Assembly: GCF_008638305.1 (NCBI RefSeq)
Contig: NZ_VTPZ01000004.1
Span: 1 to 34,747 of the forward strand
DNA: 34,747 nucleotides
Direction: 5' to 3'
Origin: Pseudomonas profundi
GTDB taxonomy: Bacteria > Pseudomonadota > Gammaproteobacteria > Pseudomonadales > Pseudomonadaceae
The notes below the pieces were generated by a model that searched no databases, had not been told where the DNA came from, and was given only the letters and a program-made list of their open reading frames with translations. Shown here one piece after another: positions 15,725-24,729 of this stretch. Both the position numbers and the translations under genes were made by a program. Numbering within the stretch: position 1 is the stretch's first letter; every line of letters starts with the position of its first letter.

Positions 15725-17539
15725 ATGAACTTTGCACGCACAACCCTGGCGCTGGCCCTGACGGCCGCCGCCTGTCTTTCCCATGCTGAACCCTTTTCTC
15801 TGAACCACCAGGTCGTTACCGCAACGCGGACCGGACAGTCCCTTGGCGCCAGTCTCGGTGCGGTTACCCGCATCGATCGCGCCGATATTCAACGTCTCCA
15901 GCCCACTGATCTGCCAGATCTGCTGCGTCGCACCCCGTCGGTGAGCATCGTCAACAATGGCGGGCCGGGCAAGGCCGGCAGCATCGGTATCCGCGGTAGC
16001 GGTTCGGGACATGTGCTGGTCCTGATCGATGGGGCGCGCATTGGCTCGGTGACCAGCGGCGATGCGGCGCTGCAGAACCTGCCGGTGGATCAGATCGAGC
16101 GCATCGAGATCGTCCGTGGCCCGCGCTCCAGTCTGTATGGCTCCGAAGCCATTGGCGGGGTGATCCAGATCTTCACTCGCCAGGGCAAAGGCGGGAAAGC
16201 CAAGCCCTGGATGTCGCTGACTGCAGGCAGCCGTAATCACCATGCCGGCAGTGCAGGCGTATCCGGTGGGGTGGGCGATGGCTGGTACAGCCTGGGAATT
16301 ACCAGTTTGTCGACTCGCGGGATTGATGCGCGACCGAGTCGTGGCGAGCCGGATCATGACGGGTATCGCGAGCTGTCGGGTAATGTTCGCGCAGGTTACC
16401 GTTTCGATAACGGCCTGGAGCTGGAAGGCCATGTGCTGGAATCCCATTCCAGCAATGACTACGACTCGGGTTACAAAGCCAACTCCGACGCGGTGCTGAC
16501 CACCCATGGCGTCAAAGCGAGGTTTGCGCCGCTCAAGCCGTGGCGTGTGTCGCTGCAGGCTGCACGCAGCGAAGACAAGAGCGACAACTTTAACGGCAAC
16601 ACTTTTTTCAGTCGCTTCGATACCCGCCGTGACACACTCGGTTGGCAGAACGACATCGATCTGGCGCCCGGTCATCTGCTTACGGTGGGCTATGACTATC
16701 TGGCAGATGAGGTCAGCAGCACCACCGAATACAGCGAGTCCCAGCGCAGTAACCACGGATATTATGCCCAGTATCTTGGCCAGCGCGGTGTGCACGAATG
16801 GCAGGCGAGCCTGCGCTACGATGACAACGAGCAGCACGGCGAGCACACCACCGGCAATCTCGGCTATGGGCTGACCCTCTCTGACAACCTGCAATGGGTG
16901 GCCAGCTACGGTACGGCATTCAAGGCGCCGACCTTCAACCAGCTGTATTTTCCAGGCTTCGGTAATCCTGACATCAGCGAAGAAACCTCCCGCAACCTGG
17001 AGACAGGGCTGCGCGGCCAGCACGATTGGGGCCAGTGGTCTGTTAATCTGTTCCGCAATGAGGTGGAAGACCTGATCGCCAGCGTGAACCTGGGCGGCGG
17101 GATATATCTGGCGGAGAACGTCGACAAGGCGGTGATCAAGGGCGTCGAGTTCGAGATGGACAGCCAGTGGCTGAACTGGGATTGGCGCACCAATCTGACT
17201 TTGCAGGACCCCGCGAATCGATCTTCCCGTCCCGGGCAGGGCGATCTGCTGGCCCGCCGCGCCGAGCAACTGTTCAACCTGGATATTGATCGCCGCTTCG
17301 GGCGTATCGGTGTCGGTGCCAGCCTGCATGCCGAAGGCCGCCGCTGGGATAACGCTTCCAACACCACCGACCTGCACGGCTATAACACCGTGGACCTGCG
17401 AGCGACCTACTGGTTCAGCCATGCATGGCGGCTGCAGGCGCGGGTCAGCAATCTGTTCGATACCCAATACGAAACCGCCGCCAGCTACCAGCAGCCGGGC
17501 CGAGCTGGTTATCTGACTGTGCGCTACCAACCACTCTAA
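15725..17539 (+). CDS. btuB: TonB-dependent vitamin B12 outer-membrane receptor
   Basis: This 604-residue protein has a signal peptide (about 1-21, cut after SHA), a TonB-box-like LNHQVVTATRT, a plug domain (about 40-150) and a 22-strand-type barrel with FKAPTFNQLYFPGFGNPD and a C-terminal TVRYQPL. The plug contains LPDLLRRTPSVSIVNNG and IEIVRGPRSSLYGSEAIGG. Length is close to E. coli BtuB. I chose the ATG at 15725: the frame stays open upstream, but that part is the riboswitch, and a signal peptide follows this ATG directly. The riboswitch and the cob genes downstream make cobalamin the ligand with good confidence. It is the first gene of the operon. Confidence 0.95.
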   Translation: MNFARTTLALALTAAACLSHAEPFSLNHQVVTATRTGQSLGASLGAVTRIDRADIQRLQPTDLPDLLRRTPSVSIVNNGGPGKAGSIGIRGSGSGHVLVLIDGARIGSVTSGDAALQNLPVDQIERIEIVRGPRSSLYGSEAIGGVIQIFTRQGKGGKAKPWMSLTAGSRNHHAGSAGVSGGVGDGWYSLGITSLSTRGIDARPSRGEPDHDGYRELSGNVRAGYRFDNGLELEGHVLESHSSNDYDSGYKANSDAVLTTHGVKARFAPLKPWRVSLQAARSEDKSDNFNGNTFFSRFDTRRDTLGWQNDIDLAPGHLLTVGYDYLADEVSSTTEYSESQRSNHGYYAQYLGQRGVHEWQASLRYDDNEQHGEHTTGNLGYGLTLSDNLQWVASYGTAFKAPTFNQLYFPGFGNPDISEETSRNLETGLRGQHDWGQWSVNLFRNEVEDLIASVNLGGGIYLAENVDKAVIKGVEFEMDSQWLNWDWRTNLTLQDPANRSSRPGQGDLLARRAEQLFNLDIDRRFGRIGVGASLHAEGRRWDNASNTTDLHGYNTVDLRATYWFSHAWRLQARVSNLFDTQYETAASYQQPGRAGYLTVRYQPL

Positions 17540-17682
17540 AGGAGCCCCTGAATAACTACTGCGCTCGGCCATGCTGCGTTGAAATCCTCGTCTAAATTGC
17601 TCATTTACAGCACGTAAACTGCGCATTTTCCTCGGATTTCGCCTTGCCTGACCTTCGCTCGCTACGTTCTTCAGAGGCTCCC
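17540..17682. repeat. MITE-like long imperfect palindrome between btuB and the btuM-like gene
   Basis: The two ends are inverted copies: GGAGCCCCTGAA (17541-17552) and TTCAGAGGCTCC (17670-17681). The arms remain complementary almost to the centre, for example GAAATCC in the left arm and GGATTTC in the right, and CATTTAC opposite GTAAACTG. CTAA occurs on both sides (17536-17539 and 17683-17686). This could be a 4-bp target duplication, and it includes the btuB stop codon. The pattern suits a non-autonomous element of the IS5 type, which is inference. In RNA it would fold into one long hairpin inside the operon. Confidence 0.75.
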
Positions 17683-17712
17683 CTAACCATGAAACGAAAA
17701 GGGGAATGACCC

Positions 17713-18288
17713 ATGTTGGCACTATCCAAACGCAGCCAGTTGGCTGTAGGTGTTGTACTCGTACTCTTGATGGCAATCAGTCGCGGCAGCCATTTCAGCG
17801 CAGTGAATCTGCCCAGTGCGTCCTGGGCGGTGTTTTTCCTGGCGGGGGTGCTGTTGCGTCCGCGCTGGGCATTCCCTTTGCTGTTTCTTCAGGCGCTGTT
17901 TATGGATCTGATGTCGACTGGTTGGGCCAGTGATAGCCATTGCATGACGTTGGCGTACTGGATGCTGGTGCCGGCCTATGGCGCGCTCTGGTTTGGCGGA
18001 CGCCTGTATGCACGCTGGCATCGCGAGGAGTTCTCCAGTTTGCTGATTCTCGTGCCCACGGTGGCCGTAAGTGCGCTGGTGTGTCAGTTATTTTCCAGCG
18101 GCGGCTTTTACTGGCTGTCGGGTCGGCATAGCGATCAGACTGTGGCCGGCATGTTCGAGCGCATCGCCACCTACTATCCGCAATATCTGAGCACTCTGGC
18201 GCTTTACGTCGGCCTGGCGGCGCTGGTGTACGTTGCGCTTCGCCTACTCACTGGTCAGCAGGTTGCAGCCGGAGATCGCCGGACATGA
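17713..18288 (+). CDS. btuM: Probable BtuM-type cobalamin transport membrane protein (solitary ECF S-component)
   Basis: This 191-residue inner-membrane protein has about six hydrophobic segments (roughly 8-22, 37-50, 53-67, 80-98, 106-125 and 155-178). A cysteine, C77, lies in ASDSHCMTLAYWMLVPAYG, at the start of a membrane segment. BtuM proteins are solitary S-components that take up B12, and in the characterised one a cysteine near residue 80 binds the cobalt. Size, topology, this cysteine and the position between btuB and cobO under a B12 riboswitch all agree. I have no alignment, so the name is probable rather than certain. Its stop overlaps the cobO start (ATGA). The start has an AAAAGGGG ribosome-binding site. 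Confidence 0.65.
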   Translation: MLALSKRSQLAVGVVLVLLMAISRGSHFSAVNLPSASWAVFFLAGVLLRPRWAFPLLFLQALFMDLMSTGWASDSHCMTLAYWMLVPAYGALWFGGRLYARWHREEFSSLLILVPTVAVSALVCQLFSSGGFYWLSGRHSDQTVAGMFERIATYYPQYLSTLALYVGLAALVYVALRLLTGQQVAAGDRRT

Positions 18289-18896
18289 GTGAGATTCCCG
18301 GCCGCGATGAGCGCCACCGCCTGCGCATGCAGCGCAAAAAGGCGCTGATGGATGAAAAGATAGCCCAGGCGCAGGACGAACACGGGCTGCTGCTGGTGCT
18401 GACCGGTAACGGCAAGGGCAAGAGCAGCTCCGCGTTCGGGATGGCGGCGCGGGCGCTGGGCCATGGCATGCAGGTCGGCATCGTGCAGTTCATTAAGGGG
18501 GCACGCAGCACCGGGGAGGAGACCTTCTTCCGGCGCTTTCCCGATGAAGTGCGCTACCATGTGATGGGTTCCGGTTTTACCTGGGAGACCCAGGACCGCC
18601 AAGATGATATTGCCAAGGCGCACGCGGCCTGGGATGTGGCGGTGGAGTTGATGAGCGATCCGGATGTGGGCCTGGTGGTGCTGGATGAGCTGAACATCGC
18701 GCTAAAGTACCGCTATCTGGATCTGGAGCAGGTACTGCGCGATATCGCGTCGCGGCCGATGCATCAGCATGTGGTGGTGACCGGGCGCGGCGCGCCTGAC
18801 GAGCTGATCGACGCAGCGGATACGGTCACCGAGATGGGCGTGGTCAAGCACGCGTTCAAATCGGGCATCAAGGCGCAGCAGGGGGTCGAGTTTTGA
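18285..18896 (+). CDS. cobO: Cob(I)yrinic acid a,c-diamide adenosyltransferase (CobO/BtuR)
   Basis: This 203-residue cytosolic enzyme transfers the adenosyl group of ATP to the cobalt of reduced corrinoids. The P-loop GNGKGKSS (41-48) is in the CobA/CobO form, and the family features QFIKGARSTGEE, VLDELNIAL and VVTGRGAPDELIDAAD are present. Length is standard. The ATG overlaps the stop of the btuM-like gene, and the TGA overlaps the TTG start of cobB. It can act both in synthesis and in salvage of imported corrinoids. Confidence 0.96.
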   Translation: MSEIPGRDERHRLRMQRKKALMDEKIAQAQDEHGLLLVLTGNGKGKSSSAFGMAARALGHGMQVGIVQFIKGARSTGEETFFRRFPDEVRYHVMGSGFTWETQDRQDDIAKAHAAWDVAVELMSDPDVGLVVLDELNIALKYRYLDLEQVLRDIASRPMHQHVVVTGRGAPDELIDAADTVTEMGVVKHAFKSGIKAQQGVEF

Positions 18897-20185
18897 CGGC
18901 GCGTTGCTGTCCGGCGTTACTGATCGCCGCGCCTGCCTCAGGGCAGGGCAAAACCACCGTTACCGCGGCGCTGGCCAGGATGCATACCCGCCAGGGTCGA
19001 CGCGTGCAGGTGTTCAAATGTGGGCCGGATTTCCTCGACCCGATGATTCTGCAACGCGCCAGCGGTCGCCCGGTTTACCAGCTTGATCTATGGATGACCG
19101 GTGAAGCCGAGAGCCGTCAATTGCTGTGGCAGGCCGCGAGCGATGCCGACCTGATTCTGATCGAAGGTGTGATGGGGCTGTTCGATGGCACGCCCTCGGC
19201 GGCGGATCTGGCACGGCGATTTGGCGTGCCGATCCTCGGGGTCATTGACGGTTCCGGCATGGCGCAGACCTTCGGCGCCATGGCCCACGGCCTGGCGCAT
19301 TACCAGCCCGATCTGCCCTTTGCAGGCGTGTTGGCGAACAAGCTTGGCAGCACCCGCCATGCTGAAATCCTGCGCGACTGTCTGCCTGAGGGTATGCATT
19401 GGTATGGCGCCTTGCCGCGTGATCCGGCGCTGGCTTTGCCCAGCCGGCATCTGGGTCTGGTTCAAGCTGATGAGGTGGATGATATCGACGTTCGCCTCAA
19501 TGCCGCTGCGGATGCTTTGGAAGCCAGCGCCGGCGCACGATTGCCAGAGGCGGTCCGCTTCGAAGGCGAGCTGGGCGCAGAGGTTGAGCTGCTGCTTGCT
19601 GGCGTGCGTATCGGCGTCGCCCGCGATGCGGCTTTCGCGTTTCTGTATCAGGCCAACCTCGAGTTGCTGACGCGTATGGGCGCCGAGCTGGTGTTCTTTT
19701 CGCCTCTGGTCGACAGCGTGCTGCCCGATGTCGATAGCCTGTATCTGCCCGGCGGTTATCCGGAACTGCACCTGCAGCAGCTGGCGGCTAACACTGAGCT
19801 GGCGGAGGCGATTCGCCGTCATCACCGCGTCGGCAAGCCGATACTGGCTGAGTGCGGCGGGATGCTCTATCTCTGCGAGACGCTAACCGACGCCGAAGGC
19901 CTATCAGCCGAGCTGGTCGGGTTGCTGCCTGCGCAGGTAGTCATGCAAAAGCGCCTCACCGCGCTGGCGCTGCAGCAGGTCGCGTTTCCGGAGGGCGTAT
20001 TGCGCGGTCATACCTTCCACCATTCCTCGCTGGATTGTGCGTTGGAGCCGTTGGCGCGTGGCGAGTGTCCGAACTATCGGCGCACCGCCGAAGCGGTGTA
20101 CCGCCTTGGACGGACGACGGCTTCCTATATCCATCTGTATCTGCCAAGCGATCCCAACGCCGCGGCAGCGCTGTTCCGGCCATGA
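18893..20185 (+). CDS. cobB: Cobyrinate/hydrogenobyrinate a,c-diamide synthase
   Basis: This 430-residue protein has an N-terminal ATP-binding domain (P-loop APASGQGKTT, about 13-22) and a C-terminal class I glutamine amidotransferase domain with the nucleophile cysteine in LAECGGMLYL. It amidates the a and c side chains of the corrin ring using glutamine and ATP. The start is a TTG at 18893 overlapping the cobO stop (TTGA); the protein begins directly before the P-loop strand, which supports this start. Whether the substrate is cobyrinate (anaerobic) or hydrogenobyrinate (aerobic route) cannot be told here. No cobaltochelatase or ring-contraction gene is in the window. Confidence 0.94.
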   Translation: MTARCCPALLIAAPASGQGKTTVTAALARMHTRQGRRVQVFKCGPDFLDPMILQRASGRPVYQLDLWMTGEAESRQLLWQAASDADLILIEGVMGLFDGTPSAADLARRFGVPILGVIDGSGMAQTFGAMAHGLAHYQPDLPFAGVLANKLGSTRHAEILRDCLPEGMHWYGALPRDPALALPSRHLGLVQADEVDDIDVRLNAAADALEASAGARLPEAVRFEGELGAEVELLLAGVRIGVARDAAFAFLYQANLELLTRMGAELVFFSPLVDSVLPDVDSLYLPGGYPELHLQQLAANTELAEAIRRHHRVGKPILAECGGMLYLCETLTDAEGLSAELVGLLPAQVVMQKRLTALALQQVAFPEGVLRGHTFHHSSLDCALEPLARGECPNYRRTAEAVYRLGRTTASYIHLYLPSDPNAAAALFRP

Positions 20186-20829
20186 ATAGCCAGGCGTTTT
20201 CTGCTGCCGAGCGCGACGCGGTATACCGCGCCATCCGCGAGCGTCGGGACATGCGACATTTCAACGGCGGCAGCGTGGCGCCGGAGCAGCTGGCGCGTCT
20301 GCTCCAGGCAGCGCATCAGGCACCCAGCGTTGGCCTGATGCAGCCCTGGCGTTTTGTCCGCGTGCTTGATCCCGCTCTGCGGCAAGCCATTCATGAACTG
20401 GTCGACGCCGAGCGCTGTTTGACCGCCGAGGCTCTGGGTGAACGCAGCGATGAATTCATGCAGCTCAAGGTGGAAGGCATTCTCGAGTGCGCCGAGCTGT
20501 TGGTTGCGGCGCTGCCGGAAGGCCGAGACGCGCATGTGTTTGGCCGCCGCACCTTGCCCGAAATGGATCTCGCCTCGCTGTCCTGCGCCATCCAGAACAT
20601 GTGGCTGGCTGCCCGCGCCGAAGGTTTGGGCATGGGCTGGGTGTCGCTGTTCGATCCGCTGGCGCTGGCACAACTGTTGAATATGCCTGCTGGCGCACGG
20701 CCCGTGGCGGTGCTCTGTCTGGGCCCGGTCGACCGGTTCTATGCGCGCCCTATGTTGGAGGAGCTGGGATGGACGCAGGGCAGGCCGCTGGATGAGTTGA
20801 TATTTACCGACAGCTGGGACCAGTCATGA
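20182..20829 (+). CDS. bluB: 5,6-Dimethylbenzimidazole synthase
   Basis: This 215-residue flavoprotein belongs to the nitroreductase fold. Features are RAIRERRDMRHFNGGSV near the start, APSVGLMQPWRFVRV, and AEGLGMGWVSLFDP. BluB breaks down FMNH2 with oxygen to make dimethylbenzimidazole, the lower ligand of B12. I chose the ATG at 20182, which overlaps the cobB stop (ATGA). The frame is open far upstream, but that is a shadow of cobB. Its presence shows that the organism can make true cobalamin aerobically. A 14-codon frame starts on its stop codon (see 20826-20870). Confidence 0.95.
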   Translation: MNSQAFSAAERDAVYRAIRERRDMRHFNGGSVAPEQLARLLQAAHQAPSVGLMQPWRFVRVLDPALRQAIHELVDAERCLTAEALGERSDEFMQLKVEGILECAELLVAALPEGRDAHVFGRRTLPEMDLASLSCAIQNMWLAARAEGLGMGWVSLFDPLALAQLLNMPAGARPVAVLCLGPVDRFYARPMLEELGWTQGRPLDELIFTDSWDQS

Positions 20830-20870
20830 CACAGCCCCGACACATGCCTGGCTGTGAGCGGATGTGCTGA
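20826..20870 (+). CDS. 14-codon linker ORF between bluB and cobD
   Basis: The ATG at 20826 overlaps the bluB stop as ATGA. The frame [14 protein letters not shown] ends with a TGA (20868-20870) whose last base is the first base of an ATG for cobD (TGATG). It is too short for a recognisable function. It could carry ribosomes from bluB to cobD by termination-reinitiation, or be the relic of an earlier cobD start. Translation is unproven. Confidence 0.3.
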   Translation: MTQPRHMPGCERMC

Positions 20871-21772
20871 TGGCGCCGATCATGCTGGCCGCGCTGCTGC
20901 TGGATCAGTTGCTCGGCGAGCCCCGGCGCTGGCATCCGCTGGTCGGGTTTGGCGCTTTTGCATCCATCCTCGAACGGCGCTTCAATCGCGGCACATCGAA
21001 GCGTTTGGCTGGGTGTTTCGCCTGGACGTTAGCGGTATTGCCACTCACGCTGATGGCCTGGCTACTCAGCCTGATTCCCGATATCGGCTGGCTGGTCGAG
21101 CTGTTACTGCTGTATCTGGCCATAGGGTTGCGTAGCCTGTCCGAGCATGCGTTACCGGTCGCGCGCGCCTTGGCCACGGGCGATCTTCACGCCGCCCGTG
21201 AATGCGTTGGCCGGATCGTCAGCCGTAATACTAGCGGGCTTGATGAAACCGCCGTGGCGGCAGCGACCACCGAGTCGGTTCTGGAGAACGGCAGCGATGC
21301 GGTCTTTGCTGCCTTGTTCTGGTTTGCCGTGCTGGGCGCGCCGGGGGTGGTGGTGTATCGACTGGCCAATACCCTCGATGCAATGTGGGGCTATCGCAAT
21401 GAGCGTTTTCAGCAGTTCGGCTGGGCCGCGGCGCGGATTGACGATGTATTGAATTTTGTCCCGGCGCGGCTGGTCGCGCTGACCTATTCCTTGTGTGGTA
21501 AGACCCGGCGGGCGCTGCGCTGCTGGCGCGAGCAGGCACCACGTTGGGACAGTCCCAATGCGGGTCCGGTCATGGCCGCAGGTGCGGGCGCATTGGGTGT
21601 ACAACTAGGCGGACCCGCGATTTACGGCGGCGTCATGCATGAACGTCTGATACTCGGCGCCGGGCCGGCACCCGGTGCGGCGGATATCTTTCGGGCACTG
21701 CGATTGGTGCGCTGCGGCGTCGTTTTATGGGTGCTGATCGCACTGGCATTATGGGGATTAAACTTTGCTTGA
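20864..21772 (+). CDS. cobD: Adenosylcobinamide-phosphate synthase
   Basis: This is a protein of about 300 residues and an inner-membrane enzyme of the CobD/CbiB family. Features are [20 protein letters not shown] at the N-terminus, [27 protein letters not shown] in the middle, and [21 protein letters not shown] near the end. It joins adenosylcobyrate to (R)-1-amino-2-propanol phosphate (or the free amino alcohol). The start is either GTG at 20864 or ATG at 20870. The ATG forms a TGATG coupling with the short upstream frame and is my preference, but the longer form is given here. The 3' end overlaps cobC by 8 bases. Confidence 0.94.
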   Translation: MLMAPIMLAALLLDQLLGEPRRWHPLVGFGAFASILERRFNRGTSKRLAGCFAWTLAVLPLTLMAWLLSLIPDIGWLVELLLLYLAIGLRSLSEHALPVARALATGDLHAARECVGRIVSRNTSGLDETAVAAATTESVLENGSDAVFAALFWFAVLGAPGVVVYRLANTLDAMWGYRNERFQQFGWAAARIDDVLNFVPARLVALTYSLCGKTRRALRCWREQAPRWDSPNAGPVMAAGAGALGVQLGGPAIYGGVMHERLILGAGPAPGAADIFRALRLVRCGVVLWVLIALALWGLNFA

Positions 21773-22766
21773 ACACGGCGGACGCCTGCGTCAGGCAGCC
21801 ATCACCTATGGCATTCCAATCGATGACTGGCTGGATCTCTCCACTGGATTGGCACCCTACAGCTGGCCTTTGCCTTCAATACCCGCTGAGGCATGGCAGC
21901 GTCTACCGGAGAGCGATGACGGTCTCGAGCAGGCTGCCCGCGATTATTATCAGGCCGAGAGCCTGCTACCCGTAGCCGGTTCCCAGGCGGCGATCCAGGC
22001 GCTGCCGGCGTTATTTCCGGGACGGCGAGTTGGATTGGTCGAGCCGTGCTATGCCGAGCATCATCATGCCTGGCGACGCGCTGGATTTGCACCGCGGGCG
22101 CTGGCCGATGACGAGGTCGAAGCCATGCTCGACTCTATCGACGTGCTGGTGGTGGTCAACCCGAACAATCCGACCGGCCGTCTTTTTGCGCCGGAGCAAT
22201 TACTGGACTGGCACGTACGACTGGCCAGCCGTGGTGGCGGCCTGATCGTGGACGAAGCTTTCGTAGATCCCACCCCGGAGATGAGTCTGGCGCCCTACAC
22301 CAGTGCGCCCGGCCTGATTGTACTGCGTTCGCTGGGCAAGTTTTTCGGGCTCGGCGGCGCGCGGCTGGGCTTTGTGCTGGCCGAACACGATTTACTTGTT
22401 TCCCTCGCAGAAATACTAGGCCCCTGGTCTATCAGCGGGCCGGCTCGGCATGTCGGGCGGCATGCGCTGGCAGACAAACCAACCCAGAGGATCTGGCGCG
22501 AGCGGATGCATACCGATAGCCAGCGCCTTTCGAGCTTGCTCACTGCATATGGGGTGGCACCGCAGGGCGGCTGCGCGCTGTTTCAATGGATACCGCATAT
22601 CGGGGCTGCTGCGCTGCATCAGGCGTTGGCCGAACAAGGAATACTGACGCGGCTGTTCGATCAGCTGTCAGCACTGCGCATCGGCCTGCCGGGTAGCGGT
22701 GCCGAATGGAGTCGACTTGAATCGACGTTCGCAGGGCTTTTACCGGAGATCACATGCCCACGTTAA
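21765..22766 (+). CDS. cobC: L-threonine-O-3-phosphate decarboxylase (PLP-dependent)
   Basis: This 333-residue fold-type I PLP enzyme resembles histidinol-phosphate aminotransferase. The N-terminus is [17 protein letters not shown], and [12 protein letters not shown] follows. The PLP-binding features are [20 protein letters not shown] and the Schiff-base lysine K192 in [17 protein letters not shown]. It makes (R)-1-amino-2-propanol phosphate for the aminopropanol linker used by cobD. The start is a TTG at 21765 inside the cobD end; no ATG or GTG fits the family N-terminus. It overlaps cobQ by 13 bases. The name follows Pseudomonas usage; the same enzyme is CobD in Salmonella. Confidence 0.93.
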   Translation: MLEHGGRLRQAAITYGIPIDDWLDLSTGLAPYSWPLPSIPAEAWQRLPESDDGLEQAARDYYQAESLLPVAGSQAAIQALPALFPGRRVGLVEPCYAEHHHAWRRAGFAPRALADDEVEAMLDSIDVLVVVNPNNPTGRLFAPEQLLDWHVRLASRGGGLIVDEAFVDPTPEMSLAPYTSAPGLIVLRSLGKFFGLGGARLGFVLAEHDLLVSLAEILGPWSISGPARHVGRHALADKPTQRIWRERMHTDSQRLSSLLTAYGVAPQGGCALFQWIPHIGAAALHQALAEQGILTRLFDQLSALRIGLPGSGAEWSRLESTFAGLLPEITCPR

Positions 22767-24211
22767 TGGTCCAGGGCACCACCTCGGATGCCGGCAAGAG
22801 CACGCTGGTGACGGCGTTGTGTCGATGGTTGGCACGGCGCGATATCAAGGTCGCGCCGTTCAAGCCACAGAACATGGCGCTCAATTCGGCGGTCACGGTT
22901 GACGGTGGCGAGATCGGCCGGGCCCAGGCGGTGCAGGCCGAGGCCGCAGGGCTGGCTCCGCACACTGACATGAACCCTGTGCTGCTCAAGCCCAACACCG
23001 ATGTCGGCGCGCAGGTGATCATTCATGGTCAGGCGGTCGGCTGCATGGATGCAGTTGAATACCACGCCTATAAATCCACAGCGATGCAGGCGGTCCTTGA
23101 CTCGCATGACCGGCTCGCCAGTCAGTATCAGGTGGTGATGGTCGAAGGCGCCGGCTCACCCGCAGAGATCAATCTGCGCGAGGGCGATATCGCCAATATG
23201 GGCTTTGCTGAAGCGGTGGACTGCCCGGTGCTGCTGATTGCCGATATCGACAAGGGCGGTGTGTTCGCCCATCTGGTCGGCACGCTGGAGCTGTTGTCGG
23301 CCAGTGAGCACGCGCGGGTAAAGGGCTTCGTGATCAATCGATTCCGTGGGGATATTGCGTTGCTGCAACCCGGTATCGACTGGCTGGAGCAGCGCACTGG
23401 CATTGCGGTGCTTGGCGTATTGCCTTACCTGCATGATCTGCATCTGGAAGCAGAAGACGCCATCAATGCCAAACAACCGGGCAAAAGCGCACACGCGCTT
23501 AAGGTGGCAGTGCCGGTGTTGCCGCGTATCAGCAATCACACCGACTTCGATCCGCTGCGCCTGCATCCGCAGGTCGACCTGCAGCTGGTGCGGATTGGGG
23601 AGCCCGTCCCGGCGGCGGATCTGATTATCCTGCCGGGCTCCAAGAGCGTCCGGGCCGATCTTGCCTTTCTACGGGAGCAGGGCTGGGACAACGCGATCCA
23701 GCGGCATCTGCGCTATGGCGGGCGGCTTCTGGGTATCTGTGGCGGCTTTCAGATGCTGGGTACGCAGATTGATGACCCGCTGGGTCTGGAGGGGCCGCCC
23801 GGCAGCGCCGAGGGATTGGGGCTGCTGGATTTCACCACCACTCTGCACGCCAGCAAGCGCCTGGCGCAGGTGACTGGGCACCTGACGCTTGATCAGGCGC
23901 CGGTGCAGGGCTATGAAATACACGCCGGCGTCAGTGCCGGCCCGGCTCTGGATTCGCCTCTGGTTAAGCTCGAGGGCGGAAGACTGGATGGCGCGCTCAG
24001 CGCTGATCAGCACATCGCCGGTACCTATTTGCACGGTCTGTTCGAATCTCCCGACGCCAGCCGCGCGCTTTTGCAATGGGCCGGTCTCGATGCGCCGGTG
24101 GTACAGGATTACGCGGCCTTGCGAGCGCGCGACATCGACCGCCTCGCCGACCTGGTCGAGAACCATCTCGACACCGAAAGACTTGATGCCTTGTTAGGAA
24201 TACATCCTTGA
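22754..24211 (+). CDS. cobQ: Cobyric acid synthase
   Basis: This 485-residue two-domain amidotransferase has an N-terminal ATPase with P-loop [10 protein letters not shown] (8-17) and the stretch [18 protein letters not shown]-terminal class I glutaminase domain follows, with the nucleophile C329 in [12 protein letters not shown] and a GTYLHGLFE histidine motif. It amidates the b, d, e and g side chains of adenosylcobyrinic a,c-diamide. The stop overlaps the TTG start of cobU. Full length. Confidence 0.97.
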   Translation: MPTLMVQGTTSDAGKSTLVTALCRWLARRDIKVAPFKPQNMALNSAVTVDGGEIGRAQAVQAEAAGLAPHTDMNPVLLKPNTDVGAQVIIHGQAVGCMDAVEYHAYKSTAMQAVLDSHDRLASQYQVVMVEGAGSPAEINLREGDIANMGFAEAVDCPVLLIADIDKGGVFAHLVGTLELLSASEHARVKGFVINRFRGDIALLQPGIDWLEQRTGIAVLGVLPYLHDLHLEAEDAINAKQPGKSAHALKVAVPVLPRISNHTDFDPLRLHPQVDLQLVRIGEPVPAADLIILPGSKSVRADLAFLREQGWDNAIQRHLRYGGRLLGICGGFQMLGTQIDDPLGLEGPPGSAEGLGLLDFTTTLHASKRLAQVTGHLTLDQAPVQGYEIHAGVSAGPALDSPLVKLEGGRLDGALSADQHIAGTYLHGLFESPDASRALLQWAGLDAPVVQDYAALRARDIDRLADLVENHLDTERLDALLGIHP

Positions 24212-24729
24212 TTGAACTGATACTCGGCGGCGCCCGCTCGGGCAAAAGCCGGCTGGCTGAACAGCGCGCCCGCGCGTCCAATCTGCCCGTTACTTACATT
24301 GCCACCAGCCAGGCGCTGGATGCGGCCATGGCCGAGCGTATCGCCATTCATCAGCAACAGCGTCCTTCCGAATGGTTCTTGATTGAGGAGCCGCTGGCAT
24401 TGGCCGATGCGCTGGATCAAAGATGCGCAGCCGATCAGTGCGTACTGGTCGATTGCCTGACGTTGTGGCTGACCAACCTGTTGCTCGATCCGGATCCGCA
24501 GCGCATGGCCAATGAACAACAGCGTTTGCTCGATCTGCTCCCGACATTGACCGGACAGGTCATTCTGGTGAGCAACGAGACGGGGCTCGGCGTGGTCCCC
24601 ATGGGTGAATTGACGCGCCGTTATGTCGATGCCGCCGGCTGGTTGCACCAGAGCCTGGCGCAAATAAGCGATCGGGTGACCTTCTGCGTGGCCGGTTTGC
24701 CAATGACTCTGAAGGGGGAAAAGCCATGA
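24208..24729 (+). CDS. cobU: Adenosylcobinamide kinase / adenosylcobinamide-phosphate guanylyltransferase
   Basis: This 173-residue bifunctional enzyme is also called CobP in pseudomonads. The P-loop GGARSGKS is at 7-14, [10 protein letters not shown] follows, and H48 in [11 protein letters not shown] corresponds to the guanylylated histidine of the family. [13 protein letters not shown] and [17 protein letters not shown] are typical. It phosphorylates adenosylcobinamide and converts it to the GDP derivative. The start is a TTG at 24208 in a TTGA overlap with cobQ. The stop overlaps the cobT start (ATGA). Confidence 0.96.
   Translation: MIELILGGARSGKSRLAEQRARASNLPVTYIATSQALDAAMAERIAIHQQQRPSEWFLIEEPLALADALDQRCAADQCVLVDCLTLWLTNLLLDPDPQRMANEQQRLLDLLPTLTGQVILVSNETGLGVVPMGELTRRYVDAAGWLHQSLAQISDRVTFCVAGLPMTLKGEKP

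Noticed and set aside
17689..17709. A six-codon frame (MKRKGE) just before the btuM-like gene
   Set aside because: It is too short to judge, and its only notable part is the ribosome-binding site of the next gene.
15638..17776. A 712-codon open frame on the minus strand across btuB
   Set aside because: It is exactly antisense to a clear TonB-dependent receptor and has no signal peptide, domain or sensible composition. GC-rich codon use leaves this frame open.
19852..20181. A 110-codon upstream extension of bluB
   Set aside because: It overlaps cobB in another frame. The ATG at 20182 overlapping the cobB stop gives the normal BluB length.
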